A stretch of DNA of 35,898 nucleotides. Source: Pseudomonadota bacterium (lineage in GTDB: Bacteria > Bdellovibrionota > Bacteriovoracia > Bacteriovoracales > Bacteriovoracaceae). Location: NCBI GenBank assembly GCA_027487685.1, contig JAIYDC010000075.1, positions 1 through 35,898 on the forward strand, given 5' to 3'. Below, in pieces: positions 1 to 8,253 of the stretch (positions are counted from its first letter, which is position 1; each line of letters opens with the position of its first letter). Made by a program: the position numbers and the translations under genes. Below the pieces are notes generated by a model, which was given only the letters and a program-made list of their open reading frames with translations, had not been told where the DNA came from and made no database searches.

Positions 1-282
1 CGAGTCGAATTTGATGCTTCGTCGCAGACTGGGGAATTCTCTCCTGGGGAGCTGAACATCCATCACGGACCTCTCCTGAGTGCCCACGGTGTGATTGGTG
101 AGATGACACCTAAGCTTCGGGGACTTGATTATGGATATGGGTCTTACGTTCTGAGCTTTAGATTGGTGAGGCCCCTGAGATTGGAGTTTACAAGAGAGGA
201 AGGGAAACTCCGGGTGAGACTTACGGTGCAGGCGAAGAGGTGGTTTGTGCCTCTATGGGTTTTGGGAAATATGATTTTCTGA
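1..282 (+). CDS. 3' end of an unrecognised gene (partial)
   Basis: The frame is open from the first base of the window to a TGA at 280-282, giving the last 93 residues of a protein whose start lies upstream. The visible part contains HHGPLLSAHGVIGEM, then DYGYGSYVLSF, and ends KRWFVPLWVLGNMIF. The alternation of basic and hydrophobic residues suggests a beta-rich domain with an amphipathic end. No family was recognised. It is not clearly a membrane protein. The main reason to believe it is the uninterrupted frame with sensible residue composition. It lies directly upstream of a run of broken genes, so it may mark the edge of an integrated and decayed element, or may itself be a remnant. Confidence 0.5.
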   Translation, partial: RVEFDASSQTGEFSPGELNIHHGPLLSAHGVIGEMTPKLRGLDYGYGSYVLSFRLVRPLRLEFTREEGKLRVRLTVQAKRWFVPLWVLGNMIF

Positions 283-523
283 AGTGCGTTCAGGGTTTCG
301 CTTTAGACTCTTTCCAGCGCCTTCTATACTTTTTCCAGACCGAACAAAGAACCGATGTACTGATACACGATTTTGTCTCCGGTATCGGCACCGCCTTTTT
401 CCATTTCATCTTCATTTTCGGTATGTCTTCGCCATTGGGTGGAACCTGGCGTTTGAATATCGAACTTTCTTCGTTTAATGTCGCTAACTTTTCATCACTG
501 AATTTGTTGAATGTCGTTTCCAT
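250..523 (-). pseudogene. possible decayed gene on the minus strand
   Basis: On the minus strand an open stretch starts at 523 (METTFNKFSDEKL...) and continues in protein-like composition to about residue 36. After that the neighbouring frame becomes the more protein-like one (EMEKGGADTGDKIVYQYIG, then SLFGLEKV). This second frame is broken by TAG and TAA but continues sensibly as KALERV and SETLNALQKI. The pattern fits a small helical protein that suffered one frameshift and two nonsense changes. It overlaps the tail of the plus-strand gene ending at 282. No family was recognised. The call rests only on residue composition across frames, so chance is a real alternative. Confidence 0.25.
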
Positions 524-585
524 TCTTAACTGGAAGAAGATTAGTACAAAGATAATTTTTCTCTGTTAAAAAGCAGGAGTCAATT

Positions 586-969
586 ATGACTGATGACTTT
601 ATAATGTAAGCTCCATTTGGTGTGGTCACTGACTCCCTAAAAATTGCTGAAAAATTTGAAATGAATCATCACCATGTCCTGCGTGCCATCAAGGTGTGAA
701 TTTGAACTAGGAACACAATCCAAATTTGGTTTGTGTTCAAATATAATCAAAAACAGCTACTTAAGACGAAGCGGGTAAAATACGACATTACTGAGTTTGG
801 CCTTGCCCTATTGTTGCTCTATGTAAATACTCCCAAGGCAAGATTGATCTCTGCAGAAATTATCTATCGATTCTTTATTCTCAAAACATACCTGACCGCC
901 ACGAGTAAAAATCAGATTGGCGCGATCAGAGGCCACTATCAAAAGAAGATGAAGTCGTTTGCGTTATAA
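586..969 (+). pseudogene. wrecked Rha-type phage regulatory protein
   Basis: A good ribosome site (AGGAG at 575-579, six bases before ATG 586) opens a frame that stops after seven codons at TAA 607-609. The same frame then gives VVTDSLKIAEKFEMNHHHV followed by LRAIKV before TGA 697-699. This matches the N-terminal Rha pattern of an S/D-x-x-I-A-x-x-F element followed by H-x-x-V-L-R-x-I. A shifted frame gives EFELGTQSKFG and later NSYLRRSG. A third frame gives KYDITEFGLALLLLYVNT, corresponding to the family's Y-x-I-T-x-x-G-F-x-L-L core, and runs to TAA 967-969. One nonsense codon and at least two frameshifts therefore separate pieces that align in order. Rha proteins are phage-encoded regulators that can interfere with lysogenic or lytic growth. 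Bases 970-1182 continue as a helical-looking open stretch (KFSQYEVNKELELKKLRNDL) that may be its tail. The family assignment is by eye. Confidence 0.6.
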
Positions 970-1182
970 ATTCTCGCAGTATGAGGTCAATAAAGAATTG
1001 GAATTAAAAAAGCTCCGTAATGATCTGTACCCCAAATCTATCTTAACTTACGACCTCTCCCCGTCCTCTGCAACATCTTCATCGATTGATCCTCAGGCAT
1101 ATTTTACAATCCGCGTGGATAGTTCATCGACACTCATGGAAGTGGATGTAGCTTCTTGGCCAAAACCAAAGGTGGTGCAATC

Positions 1183-1962
1183 ATGAAAAGTGGAATGTTT
1201 CTTGTCGTTAGTGCTCTTTCCCTATTGTCTTCACTTTCGGCCATGGCCCAGAGCTCTTTGAGCTCCGAGCTCATCGCTCTGGGTGAAACCGTGGCCGAAG
1301 TCGAGGTATCACTGAGCCCGACGGATCGTGGAGCGATGAGGGATCTACTTCGAAGGATGCGCAACATCGCCGAGCAGTACTCCGAGGGTGGTCCTACTAA
1401 CCGTCCTCAGAATGATCCTCAGTCACGTCAGGTGGCCGTGTGTGTTTCCAACGGAGAAGCAGGAACTTAGGAGAAGTTCAGACCCGTTTTACTTTCAAAC
1501 AACAAGCCCCTTGGCGGATTCACGTTGAAGCAAACCTGTGAAAATCTAGTTCGCACGGCCCGCAGAGAAGCCATCTGCACCTCCAACGGAGAGGCCGGCA
1601 CATGGGAGAGATTTAAGCCTGTGTCGATTCCTTCCGGGGTTGGCATAGGAGGCTTTACCACACTCAGCACTTGCACCGATAACCTGAGCCAGAGTCGCTC
1701 TTGGCTCATTTGCGCTTTTAACGGAGAAACTGGGACCTGGGAAAAGTTTTTTATCTTTGACCTACGCACTGATAAGCCCATCGAGGGGTATACTGCTCTG
1801 AGCACCTGTCGGACCATTGTAAATGGGTCATCAAATCGCCTCACGTCCGTTTCAAACGGTGAGTCAGGCACTTGGGAAAACTTCTCACTCTACAATATTC
1901 AGGCACAGCAGGTAATCGGAGGACAAACTTCACTCCAGAACTGTATGCAATCGATCCAATAG
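1183..1962 (+). pseudogene. exported four-repeat protein interrupted by a nonsense codon
   Basis: ATG 1183 begins a clear signal peptide (MKSGMFLVVSALSLLSSLSA, cleavage near MAQ). About 50 polar residues follow, then four repeats of about 45 residues. Each repeat has the core SNGExGTWExF (FNGETGTWEKF in the third) and, about 11 residues on, a GG-F/Y-T-x-L-x-x-C element. In the first repeat the invariant Trp codon TGG is TAG (1468-1470), so translation stops after 95 residues. The frame then runs clean to TAG 1960-1962. The fourth repeat also has Ser in place of the first Cys. Repeats two and three each keep a Cys pair, suggesting disulfides in the periplasm or outside the cell. A TTG codon 27 bases upstream is in frame, but the signal peptide fixes the start at 1183. 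The function is unknown. It may be a recent pseudogene or make a short product. Confidence 0.6.
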
Positions 1963-2133
1963 GTTCTTTTTCATCAGTCAACCAACCAAGTCTTGTTTCA
2001 AACTTGTGAACGAGGATTGCTTGCTTGACTGATAAAACTCTGCATGACCATGTGCCCATTGTCGTGGACCTTTATGAGGTCGGACTTAATCACTAGCCTT
2101 TATTTATCTTGAGGTTTTAGTTGAATCTATCTT

Positions 2134-2187
2134 TTCGAAAAATTCTCCACTACCTTCAGTTTTAATGTTTCGAAATTTTTCGAAATT
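2134..2187 (+). promoter_or_regulatory. three TTTCGAAA-type palindromes before the fasciclin gene
   Basis: A 10-base palindrome TTTTCGAAAA lies at 2134-2143. The 10-base unit TTTCGAAATT is repeated head to tail at 2168-2177 and 2178-2187, each unit containing the palindrome TTTCGAAA. Palindrome centres are 33 and 10 bases apart, close to whole helical turns, so sites would face the same side of DNA. The last copy ends six bases before the GGAG ribosome site of the fasciclin gene. The sites could be operators for a dimeric repressor or activator. This is inferred from symmetry and spacing, and the cognate regulator is not identified. Confidence 0.4.
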
Positions 2188-2203
2188 AAAATTGGAGTTT
2201 CTT

Positions 2204-2629
2204 ATGTCAACTCAAATTCATGACATCGTCGATACTGCAGTGGCCGCAGGAACTTTTAAAACTCTAGTCAAAGCTGTTGGAGCAGCTGAACTTGTTTCGA
2301 CACTTAAGGGCGCTGGGCCTTTTACCGTTTTTGCACCAAGTGATGCAGCGTTTGCGAAACTTCCTGCGGGGACTGTTGAAAGTCTGGTTAAGCCTGAGAA
2401 TAAGGCCAAGCTAACTTCAATTCTTAAGTTTCATGTCATGGCGGGAAAAGTGATGGCGGCGGATGTTAAAGGTAAAACATTGAAGCCGGCTTCTGTTCAA
2501 GGTCAAACTTTAAATGTTGATGGAACTCATGGAGTGACTGTTAACGGTGCTAAAGTTACAACTGCAGATATTGCGTGCACTAATGGCGTCATACATGTGA
2601 TCGACACTGTCATTATGCCTAAGTTATAA
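2204..2629 (+). CDS. fasciclin (FAS1) domain protein
   Basis: The 141-residue product is a single FAS1 domain with little else. It shows the family's H1 motif ([17 protein letters not shown], about residues 41-57), the central [10 protein letters not shown] strand and the H2 end motif ([12 protein letters not shown]) at the C-terminus. FAS1 domains usually act in adhesion or cell-surface contacts and are commonly exported, but no signal peptide is visible. The start at ATG 2204 is chosen because GGAG (2194-2197) sits six bases before it. An earlier in-frame ATG at 2165 would only add residues encoded by the TTTCGAAA repeats. Closely related single-domain FAS1 proteins are widespread in bacteria. 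Its transcription may be controlled by the palindromes directly upstream. Confidence 0.9.
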   Translation: MSTQIHDIVDTAVAAGTFKTLVKAVGAAELVSTLKGAGPFTVFAPSDAAFAKLPAGTVESLVKPENKAKLTSILKFHVMAGKVMAADVKGKTLKPASVQGQTLNVDGTHGVTVNGAKVTTADIACTNGVIHVIDTVIMPKL

Positions 2630-2726
2630 AGATAGTTTCTAAATAGAAAGTTAGAGGGCCTCTGGCCTAAAAAGTCAGAGACCCTATATCTGATAATCCT
2701 AAAGATGTACTAGGCAAGCCCTACCT

Positions 2727-2749
2727 AAGCTTCGCCCCCGGGGAAGCTT
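2727..2749. terminator. hairpin between convergent genes
   Basis: AAGCTTC (2727-2733) pairs with GAAGCTT (2743-2749) around a C/G-rich centre that can also pair, in the gap between the converging fasciclin gene and the large exported-protein gene. On the plus strand it is followed by only a few T, then A6, so it is a weak rho-independent terminator at best. Position supports termination for one or both genes. Confidence 0.3.
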
Positions 2750-2768
2750 TAAAAAATCTTTGAAAGAA

Positions 2769-5423
2769 TCATGGTCGCGTCGGAACCCAGGTCTTACTCA
2801 AGTGATGCATGACTTCAAGCCTAATCGACTTCGGGTCAAGAGTCCGAGCAGAGGCCGGGGCGATCGTAACCGAATATCTAAGTGGTGGATTGCCGGCGAT
2901 TCCACAACGCTGGAGTACCGACTGTTCCACTGGAAGCGCTGAGGCGATTGACCGTAGCGTAACGCCCGAGCTAACGAGTCGCACCCAAACCGCGGCATTG
3001 CGACCCGGGATACATCCCCAACCCGTCGCCAGGATAGACCCGTCAGCTGTACGAGTTGCTGAAACTGTGCCAAACGCCGCCGTCGAAATCTGTGGAATCG
3101 TCTGAGTATTTAATGATCTCCATGTTCCTGTCATCGGATGTTGAACTTGTAGCATCGAGGACGCGCCGGCCATTCGCCGAACTTTAAGTTCAGGGATCGT
3201 GATCAGAAATCTGTGTTTCATGCCCTGGCCAGTACCACAGGCTGAGCTTACCGCTGGTTCGTTAGCGATATTCGTCACCCCGTCCCAGATGGATTTGCCG
3301 TTGACAAGTAATCTGTATCGTATGACCCCGGGATGTTCTTGAAGGCAGGCCCAGCCTGGCACCACCACGGAATTATCCTCTTGTCGGCTGATCGGATCAA
3401 GTTGGCCTTGAGTCGTACGAGTAGCACTGATTGCTTGTAGCCCTTCATAGAGGATATTCGTGCTTACATTCCCCATTCGATTTTGGTGGAAAACATTTCC
3501 TGGGAAGTTGTTATAAATACTCCCTGGTCCGATAGATGGCCAAAACAATGAGAGCGGGTTCCAGATCTCGGAGTGAGTCTCCAGGATCCAGCTTCGGAGA
3601 CGCATGTAAGAAAGGCCATTTGCCAAGAGGTCTGCAGCGTACTGAACTTCTCCCTCGGTCGGATGCCGTGAAAGGACTTCTCCGTAGATCTGTTGGATGA
3701 GAGCTCTTCCCTCTAGGCTCAGCGCCATGGGTTTTTTCACGAGGGCTGCGTCTCCGCCGTTTTCGAGGTAAGAGAAGATTGTTGTATGAGCCTGAGAATC
3801 GGTGTTCTCTCGGCCTAAGACTTGGCGGTACATAATACGCGTTCGATACTCGGTGCTCGCAAAAAATCCTTCCATCATCTGGTTTAGAGGAACCCCATTT
3901 GAAAGTTGACCTGCGTGGTGGGCCAATCCCTCCGAGTCTGGCTCTCGCATCAAAATCGCCTTATACAGTACCCATGCTTGCTGCCATGAGTTCATATTGG
4001 TGAGTCTTCCCTGACTAATAGATATGTTGATAAAACTTCGCGCGAGGAAGGTGTCAAAATCCGCCTCGCTACGAAGGGCGCGCATCCAGTCTTCGATATG
4101 CCACCACTCCGGGTTGATTCCTAGAACGTCTATGTAAAGGCTCCGAATTCGCTCACGAACGAATTCGGAGCCCACACTTAAATTCAAGTGATGGTTTCTA
4201 GGAAAGGCGGTCATTCGTGCCACCACGGATGGCTGCCCAGAAGTGGTGCGAACCAGCTTCACTCGACGAGACTCACTCCCTCCGGCGCGAGGAAACATTG
4301 AGAAATATAAATATGTTTCACCATCCAGTTCTGTCACATAGGGGTACCCAATCCCACAGGTATCATCTCGCTCGGCGTACAAGACCTGAGAGGCGCTTTC
4401 GTTGTAGGTACCGAGGGGATGACCTGAACGACGAAACGCGAGACCCCACTGGCTTTTATGGCCTGCGTTTCGATCACTCGAAGGCCTAATGCAGCGGTAG
4501 TAGTTCCCTCCGTTATAGATTGCGTAGTACTGAGAACCGATTTTTTTCCAATCTTGTAGATCTCGCTGATTACAATCCCAGCCGTTCGTACTTGGGTTGC
4601 AATAAACGTTGGGGTCTGCGGGGAGGATGTTCACTCCCACGTGGCCTGCAACACCGAGGAACGAACCAAGTGCTGGTACCGGAGCTGCCCAACTACTGGT
4701 GGATTCGTTACCTTCGTCGGGAGCGGGTTCTGTCGGGTGCATCGCCCCTCGAAACCCATCGTCAACTTGGGTCCACTTAAGGTAGAGGCGCCCGTTCTCT
4801 GCCAGGGTCACTCCCGTGGATGCAGAAACATACCGAGGTTTGGTCTGGCCTTTAACAACGACGACGGGATTTGACCAAGAGCTATTTATCCAGGGGGTTC
4901 TCGACTCGGATAAGCATGTACTGTGAGAGCCGCCGTAAGAGATACATTCGGTGGTCATGATATAGCGCGCGGGGGAAACGGAGGTATCGATCGCGATGTG
5001 TGGATCGTAGATGCTCCAGTCTTTTTTTAGGCTTGCAAAAACTGCATCGCCTACCTGTTCGAAGTTTACGCCATCCCAAGACTGCATCAAAAAGACGTTC
5101 CACTTTTCAGTTAGTGTGTTGGAGGAATTCTGTCCATCGAAGTAGGGGTTTTTGTAGATACCTCGAATGAACGCGAGATACCGCACACGACTCGGTAAGG
5201 TATTAATCGGGATCTCTATAACGTTCCACTTCCCATCGTAGGTCGTGACGTTCGGATCTCCAAAACGCGCAGTCAGCTTTTGACCGCTAGAGACTTCTTG
5301 GAATCGCGCGTGCCCCGCGAAGAGATCTTCAAGGGTAAGACCGCGCGACGTATTTGCAAAAAGCGGTGAGCAAGTGCCGAGAAATGCTAATCCACAAATC
5401 GTGCTGATCAAGCCTACTTTCAT
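2769..5423 (-). CDS. large exported protein: propeller-like, DUF4214-like and duplicated C-terminal domains
   Basis: This 884-residue protein has a signal peptide (MKVGLISTICGLAFLGTCSP, cleavage near FANT). Residues about 55-410 resemble a five-bladed propeller of glycosidase type (DPHIAI near 140, GWDCNQRDLQDW near 281, QWGLAFRRSGHPLGTY near 325), but catalytic residues cannot be assigned. Residues about 425-620 are helical repeats of DUF4214 type: YKAILMREPDSEGLAHHAG near 487, YRQVLGREN near 532 and IYGEVLSRHPTEGEV near 579. DUF4214 occurs in surface or carbohydrate-associated proteins. Residues 664-778 and 786-884 are a tandem duplication, each half carrying SATRT, a G-W-x-C element, a later CG, and TGTW or SKTW near its end. 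An AAAGG ribosome site precedes ATG 5423. It probably acts outside the cell on polysaccharide or glycoprotein, but this is inference. The adjoining 264 bases up to 5687 hold no gene that I can see. Confidence 0.75.
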   Translation of the reverse strand: MKVGLISTICGLAFLGTCSPLFANTSRGLTLEDLFAGHARFQEVSSGQKLTARFGDPNVTTYDGKWNVIEIPINTLPSRVRYLAFIRGIYKNPYFDGQNSSNTLTEKWNVFLMQSWDGVNFEQVGDAVFASLKKDWSIYDPHIAIDTSVSPARYIMTTECISYGGSHSTCLSESRTPWINSSWSNPVVVVKGQTKPRYVSASTGVTLAENGRLYLKWTQVDDGFRGAMHPTEPAPDEGNESTSSWAAPVPALGSFLGVAGHVGVNILPADPNVYCNPSTNGWDCNQRDLQDWKKIGSQYYAIYNGGNYYRCIRPSSDRNAGHKSQWGLAFRRSGHPLGTYNESASQVLYAERDDTCGIGYPYVTELDGETYLYFSMFPRAGGSESRRVKLVRTTSGQPSVVARMTAFPRNHHLNLSVGSEFVRERIRSLYIDVLGINPEWWHIEDWMRALRSEADFDTFLARSFINISISQGRLTNMNSWQQAWVLYKAILMREPDSEGLAHHAGQLSNGVPLNQMMEGFFASTEYRTRIMYRQVLGRENTDSQAHTTIFSYLENGGDAALVKKPMALSLEGRALIQQIYGEVLSRHPTEGEVQYAADLLANGLSYMRLRSWILETHSEIWNPLSLFWPSIGPGSIYNNFPGNVFHQNRMGNVSTNILYEGLQAISATRTTQGQLDPISRQEDNSVVVPGWACLQEHPGVIRYRLLVNGKSIWDGVTNIANEPAVSSACGTGQGMKHRFLITIPELKVRRMAGASSMLQVQHPMTGTWRSLNTQTIPQISTAAFGTVSATRTADGSILATGWGCIPGRNAAVWVRLVSSGVTLRSIASALPVEQSVLQRCGIAGNPPLRYSVTIAPASARTLDPKSIRLEVMHHLSKTWVPTRP

Positions 5424-5687
5424 GGTTACGACCTTTACTTCTAGGTTCAGAAGCTGCGTTTCTAATAATATGACTGATCAGTCTTTTCGGGACTAAAGGG
5501 TTAAATGTTTAATCCCAGGGGATAGACCTGCTCTTACCGCCTTTATTATTAAGTATTTAGAACGATAAACCCCGTCCGGTGCGGTCGGCGATTCTCCCTA
5601 ATTCTAGGGGAAATGGAATTTGATATCAAAGCTTCAGCTAGCGAATCCTCAGCTGGAGCGATTGGAATGGCATGATCAAGGTCACGA

Positions 5688-6482
5688 TTATTGCTTTATG
5701 GGTAAAAGAATATTAGCTCCACTCCCACCGGCACCGATCACCAGAGGAGAAACGCCATTCCATTTTTCTACAATTTGGAGTTGAACGAGACCTGGGCTTT
5801 CTTGCAACGCCTTACCCCTTACACGAATCGCCTCAGCTTCACCCTTGGCCTTAATGATGGCCGTATTGGCCTCAATTTCTGCTTTCTGTTGAATGAACTT
5901 GGCCTTTGCTGCCTCTTGTTCCTGAACCATCTTGGCCTCAATCGCAGATTCCAGCTCTTTTGATAGAGATACGTTTTGAATAACGATGTCTTCAATAACG
6001 AGCAATGACCCGATTTTATTCTTTGCTGCAGCTAACGCCTTAGACTTAATTTCTTCACGTTTTTTTACGATTTGCTCTGCACTTTGAAGTGCCGTAACTT
6101 CCTTTAAAGCTTCTGCCACGCGTGGAGCAATCAAACTATCAAAGGGGTCACCTGAGAAATCCTGAAACGCTCTCACAACCATTCCTTCAGGAATACGGTA
6201 AAGAATTCGAAGCTCAATTTGAATTTGCTGAAGATCCGAGGAGTAGCAATCCGCTTCAGTTGTTTTTGTCTGTTGGCGAATAGAAACGGGTATAACACTT
6301 GTGATGAAGGGCGCCTTAACGCCAAAGCCCTCAGGTGCGAAAACTTGTGATACTTTACCCATCGTCACAAGCACTCCACGATGTCCTGGCGGGATCACAA
6401 AAGATGAGCCCATGATAATAAAGCCGGCCACCAGGATAGATGCGCCAGTTAAAATGAGTTTAAGTTGGATTTTTGGATCCAT
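5688..6482 (-). CDS. prohibitin-like SPFH/band 7 membrane protein
   Basis: The 264-residue product has one N-terminal membrane segment (about residues 9-30), then the SPFH domain beginning PPGHRGVLVTMGKV and containing the LRILYRIP strand. A long charged helix follows (about 140-228, KREEIKSKALAAAKNK and later QKAEIEANTAIIKAKGEAEA) that should form a coiled coil. Prohibitin-family proteins assemble into large rings at the membrane and modulate quality-control proteases such as FtsH. The length is typical of bacterial prohibitins. GGAG lies six bases before ATG 6482. The gene stands alone: neighbours on the same strand are separated by 116 and 264 bases and no partner protease is nearby. No symbol is assigned because bacterial members are not consistently named. 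Confidence 0.9.
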   Translation of the reverse strand: MDPKIQLKLILTGASILVAGFIIMGSSFVIPPGHRGVLVTMGKVSQVFAPEGFGVKAPFITSVIPVSIRQQTKTTEADCYSSDLQQIQIELRILYRIPEGMVVRAFQDFSGDPFDSLIAPRVAEALKEVTALQSAEQIVKKREEIKSKALAAAKNKIGSLLVIEDIVIQNVSLSKELESAIEAKMVQEQEAAKAKFIQQKAEIEANTAIIKAKGEAEAIRVRGKALQESPGLVQLQIVEKWNGVSPLVIGAGGSGANILLPIKQ

Positions 6483-6598
6483 TGGAGACTCCGATTAAAT
6501 AATTTAAATAAAATTATTCTATGGAAAGTAGAGTGCGATGGGAAGGTAAAGTTTAGTCTTTGCAAAAGGGTGCTTGAAGGGGAGATTATATCGACTTT

Positions 6599-7420
6599 CT
6601 AGTTGGCGTGGGTGCCGAGGATAAGGGAGATAATCTTTTCACCTTCTCCATCGTGATATTTCTTCATTAGTTGGCTCATCATATCTTTTAATTCGGCGTT
6701 CATCGCCACCACATCTGACTCGCGCACACAGTAGGTGTAGGTGAGGGAGAGGTGCTCTTTTGAGAAGAAATTCTTCTCCGCCTGCCTCTTATGACGCTCC
6801 AGAGTTGAATGAAACAGTTTGGGGAGCCAGTCATTCTGGTTGTTGGCGACAGTAGTAATAAACTTCTTGGTGCCTTTCCAGTGAGTTTTATTCATCAGCT
6901 TCACAAATTTTTTGAGCTGCAATTCATGCAACAAAAATCGAATCCGCTCTTCTGACCATTTAATCTTAGTCATGATCTCTTCCACCGTCACACCGGTTTC
7001 TTCATCACCAAGGGCAGCGTACAAAATCCCAAAGTCCGGATCAGAAATGCTGGTCTCAAGATTGATTCCCCCTTCCAGACTTTCAAGAAAAGCATCACGG
7101 AGATTTTTGAGAATCTTCTTCTGTTTAGTTGAGCCATCGAAGGTGGTAAGAAGTTTGAAGTAATCCTCAACTCCCGTCGGAAGCTTGAGTGCTTTTAGGA
7201 GAGGCCGAAAATTCTTTGGACTCAAAGTTTTGGTGCCATTGAAGATCCCAAGAAGAAGACTTTTGGAAACACCTGTCTCTTTAGCGAGCCAGGCGTAGGA
7301 GAAAGCGGGCCAATGTTTTTTGGTTTGAGTGTAGTAGAACATTAAAAAGTGGCTGACTGAATCCTGAGAGATCAGAGCTGTCGCTTCATCTTTGTGGGTC
7401 AGGATCCAACTATTCTTCAT
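6599..7420 (-). CDS. TIGR02147/DUF4423 family regulatory protein
   Basis: The 273-residue protein has an N-terminal helix-turn-helix at about residues 41-71 (SYAWLAKETGVSKSLLLGIF, then NGTKTLSP). A C-terminal helical domain of about 180 residues is typical of DUF4423. It includes FGILYAALGDEETGV, a second winged-helix-like stretch (VEEIMTKIKWSEERIRFLLH) and the common ending about alternating A/M-rich helices. This family is expanded in Bdellovibrio relatives and Fibrobacteres and is presumed to regulate transcription, but targets are mostly unknown. The start lies eight bases after the stop of a small exported-protein gene on the same strand. No good ribosome site is seen, so it is probably translated by coupling from that gene. 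The pair is likely one transcript. Confidence 0.8.
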   Translation of the reverse strand: MKNSWILTHKDEATALISQDSVSHFLMFYYTQTKKHWPAFSYAWLAKETGVSKSLLLGIFNGTKTLSPKNFRPLLKALKLPTGVEDYFKLLTTFDGSTKQKKILKNLRDAFLESLEGGINLETSISDPDFGILYAALGDEETGVTVEEIMTKIKWSEERIRFLLHELQLKKFVKLMNKTHWKGTKKFITTVANNQNDWLPKLFHSTLERHKRQAEKNFFSKEHLSLTYTYCVRESDVVAMNAELKDMMSQLMKKYHDGEGEKIISLILGTHAN

Positions 7421-7428
7421 GGCAAAGA

Positions 7429-7788
7429 TTAGTTCGATCCACCTACGCCGCCGCCTTGTGGCTCAACGACCTTAGAGCCTTCGCACTTTAAGTTGATGAG
7501 TGCGCCAGTCTTGGTTTGGAGAATAGAAATCTCTGGGGCAATATAAAGCCTGTGACCTTCGAATTTACAGAAATCCACAATATTTAAATTCGTCGCGTAC
7601 CCACAGAGTTTTTCCTGAGGAAGGTTCAGAACATCGATCGAACTAAGATACAGATCCGGATGAATGTTGAGTCGGCGAAGACCAGCTGTATCCTTAGCGG
7701 TTTTACCAACACACAGCCAGGCATTGTCATTACTGGCCGAAGCGAGAGAACTGGTAGCTAGGATTAGAATTAGGATCAAGGATTTCAT
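7429..7788 (-). CDS. small exported protein of unknown function
   Basis: The 119-residue product starts with a strong signal peptide (MKSLILILILATSSLASA). The mature part has four cysteines, in WLCVGKT, KLCGYA, DFCKFEG and NLKCEGS, suggesting two disulfides in the periplasm. It ends in a Gly-rich PQGGGVGGSN tail. No family was recognised. It is directly upstream of the TIGR02147-type regulator with an eight-base gap, so the two are probably co-transcribed. A possible relationship is an exported effector or sensor paired with its regulator, but nothing in the sequence proves this. Confidence 0.7.
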   Translation of the reverse strand: MKSLILILILATSSLASASNDNAWLCVGKTAKDTAGLRRLNIHPDLYLSSIDVLNLPQEKLCGYATNLNIVDFCKFEGHRLYIAPEISILQTKTGALINLKCEGSKVVEPQGGGVGGSN

Positions 7789-7822
7789 TTAGAACTCCGT
7801 CATTGAAGATAGCCCTGCTTAT

Positions 7823-7855
7823 CACAGGACCGGCCACATCGTGACCGGTGCTGTG
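7823..7855. repeat. 33-base imperfect hairpin between minus-strand genes
   Basis: CACAG at 7823-7827 pairs with CTGTG at 7851-7855. Inside them ACCGG pairs with CCGGT and CAC pairs with GTG around the loop ATC, with only two mismatches overall. It lies between the stop of the cysteine-rich gene (7870) and the start of the next minus-strand gene (7788). No T run follows on either strand, so it may be an attenuator, an RNA-stability element or a protein site rather than a classic terminator. Confidence 0.4.
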
Positions 7856-7869
7856 TAATATCTATCGGG

Positions 7870-8253
7870 TTAGTACGGTGCGTTGACGCATTTATTGGCA
7901 ACGCATCCGATTGTTGGGGGCATTATCATCATGCAGTCTGAAATCACACGGTACTTGCGGTTGTAAGCATCTTCACGATCTACGGTCGCTGCCGCGAGGG
8001 TGGCCACGCGAGTGTAGTTATTATTCTTCATCGACACTACAAGGTAACCCTTTGGACCACCGCAGGCCTTGCTTCCAAGCTCCATCGCCTGACAGTCATT
8101 TACGCCATCACAACTAAGGTCTTTAGTGTTCAAAGAGCGAGTCTGTTCTTTTAGCGCCTCGATGGCCTTGGCTTCTCTTTGAGCAGCTGTAGACTGGGCG
8201 AATACTGGTGAAATTGTTAGAGCGAAGAGGATGGCAGTAAATAGAGTTTTCAA
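7870..8253 (-). CDS. exported cysteine-rich protein with TTG start
   Basis: The start is taken as TTG at 8253 because AAGGAG lies six bases before it and the product then begins with a proper signal peptide (LKTLFTAILFALTISPVFAQ). The frame itself is open to 8394, but that extension is polar and has no ribosome site. The 127-residue product has six cysteines arranged as LSCDGVNDC, KACGGPKGYLVVS, SDCMM, GCVANKCV. The CGGP-x-x-Y element followed by a C-terminal C-x(n)-C-x-x-x-C is seen in small exported proteins of several proteobacteria whose role is not established. Three disulfides are likely. It is followed by a strong hairpin. Nothing indicates a partner gene. Confidence 0.7.
   Translation of the reverse strand: MKTLFTAILFALTISPVFAQSTAAQREAKAIEALKEQTRSLNTKDLSCDGVNDCQAMELGSKACGGPKGYLVVSMKNNNYTRVATLAAATVDREDAYNRKYRVISDCMMIMPPTIGCVANKCVNAPY

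Noticed and set aside
959-1186. Plus-strand open frame of 75 codons starting inside the Rha remnant
   Set aside because: No ribosome site, and it ends over the signal-peptide start of the repeat protein. At most it is a decayed tail of the Rha-like gene.
1468-1470. Possibility that TAG is read as an amino acid in this genome
   Set aside because: Other genes here end in TAG at sensible family ends (for example the nucleotidyltransferase and the GST at 20473), so reassignment is unlikely.
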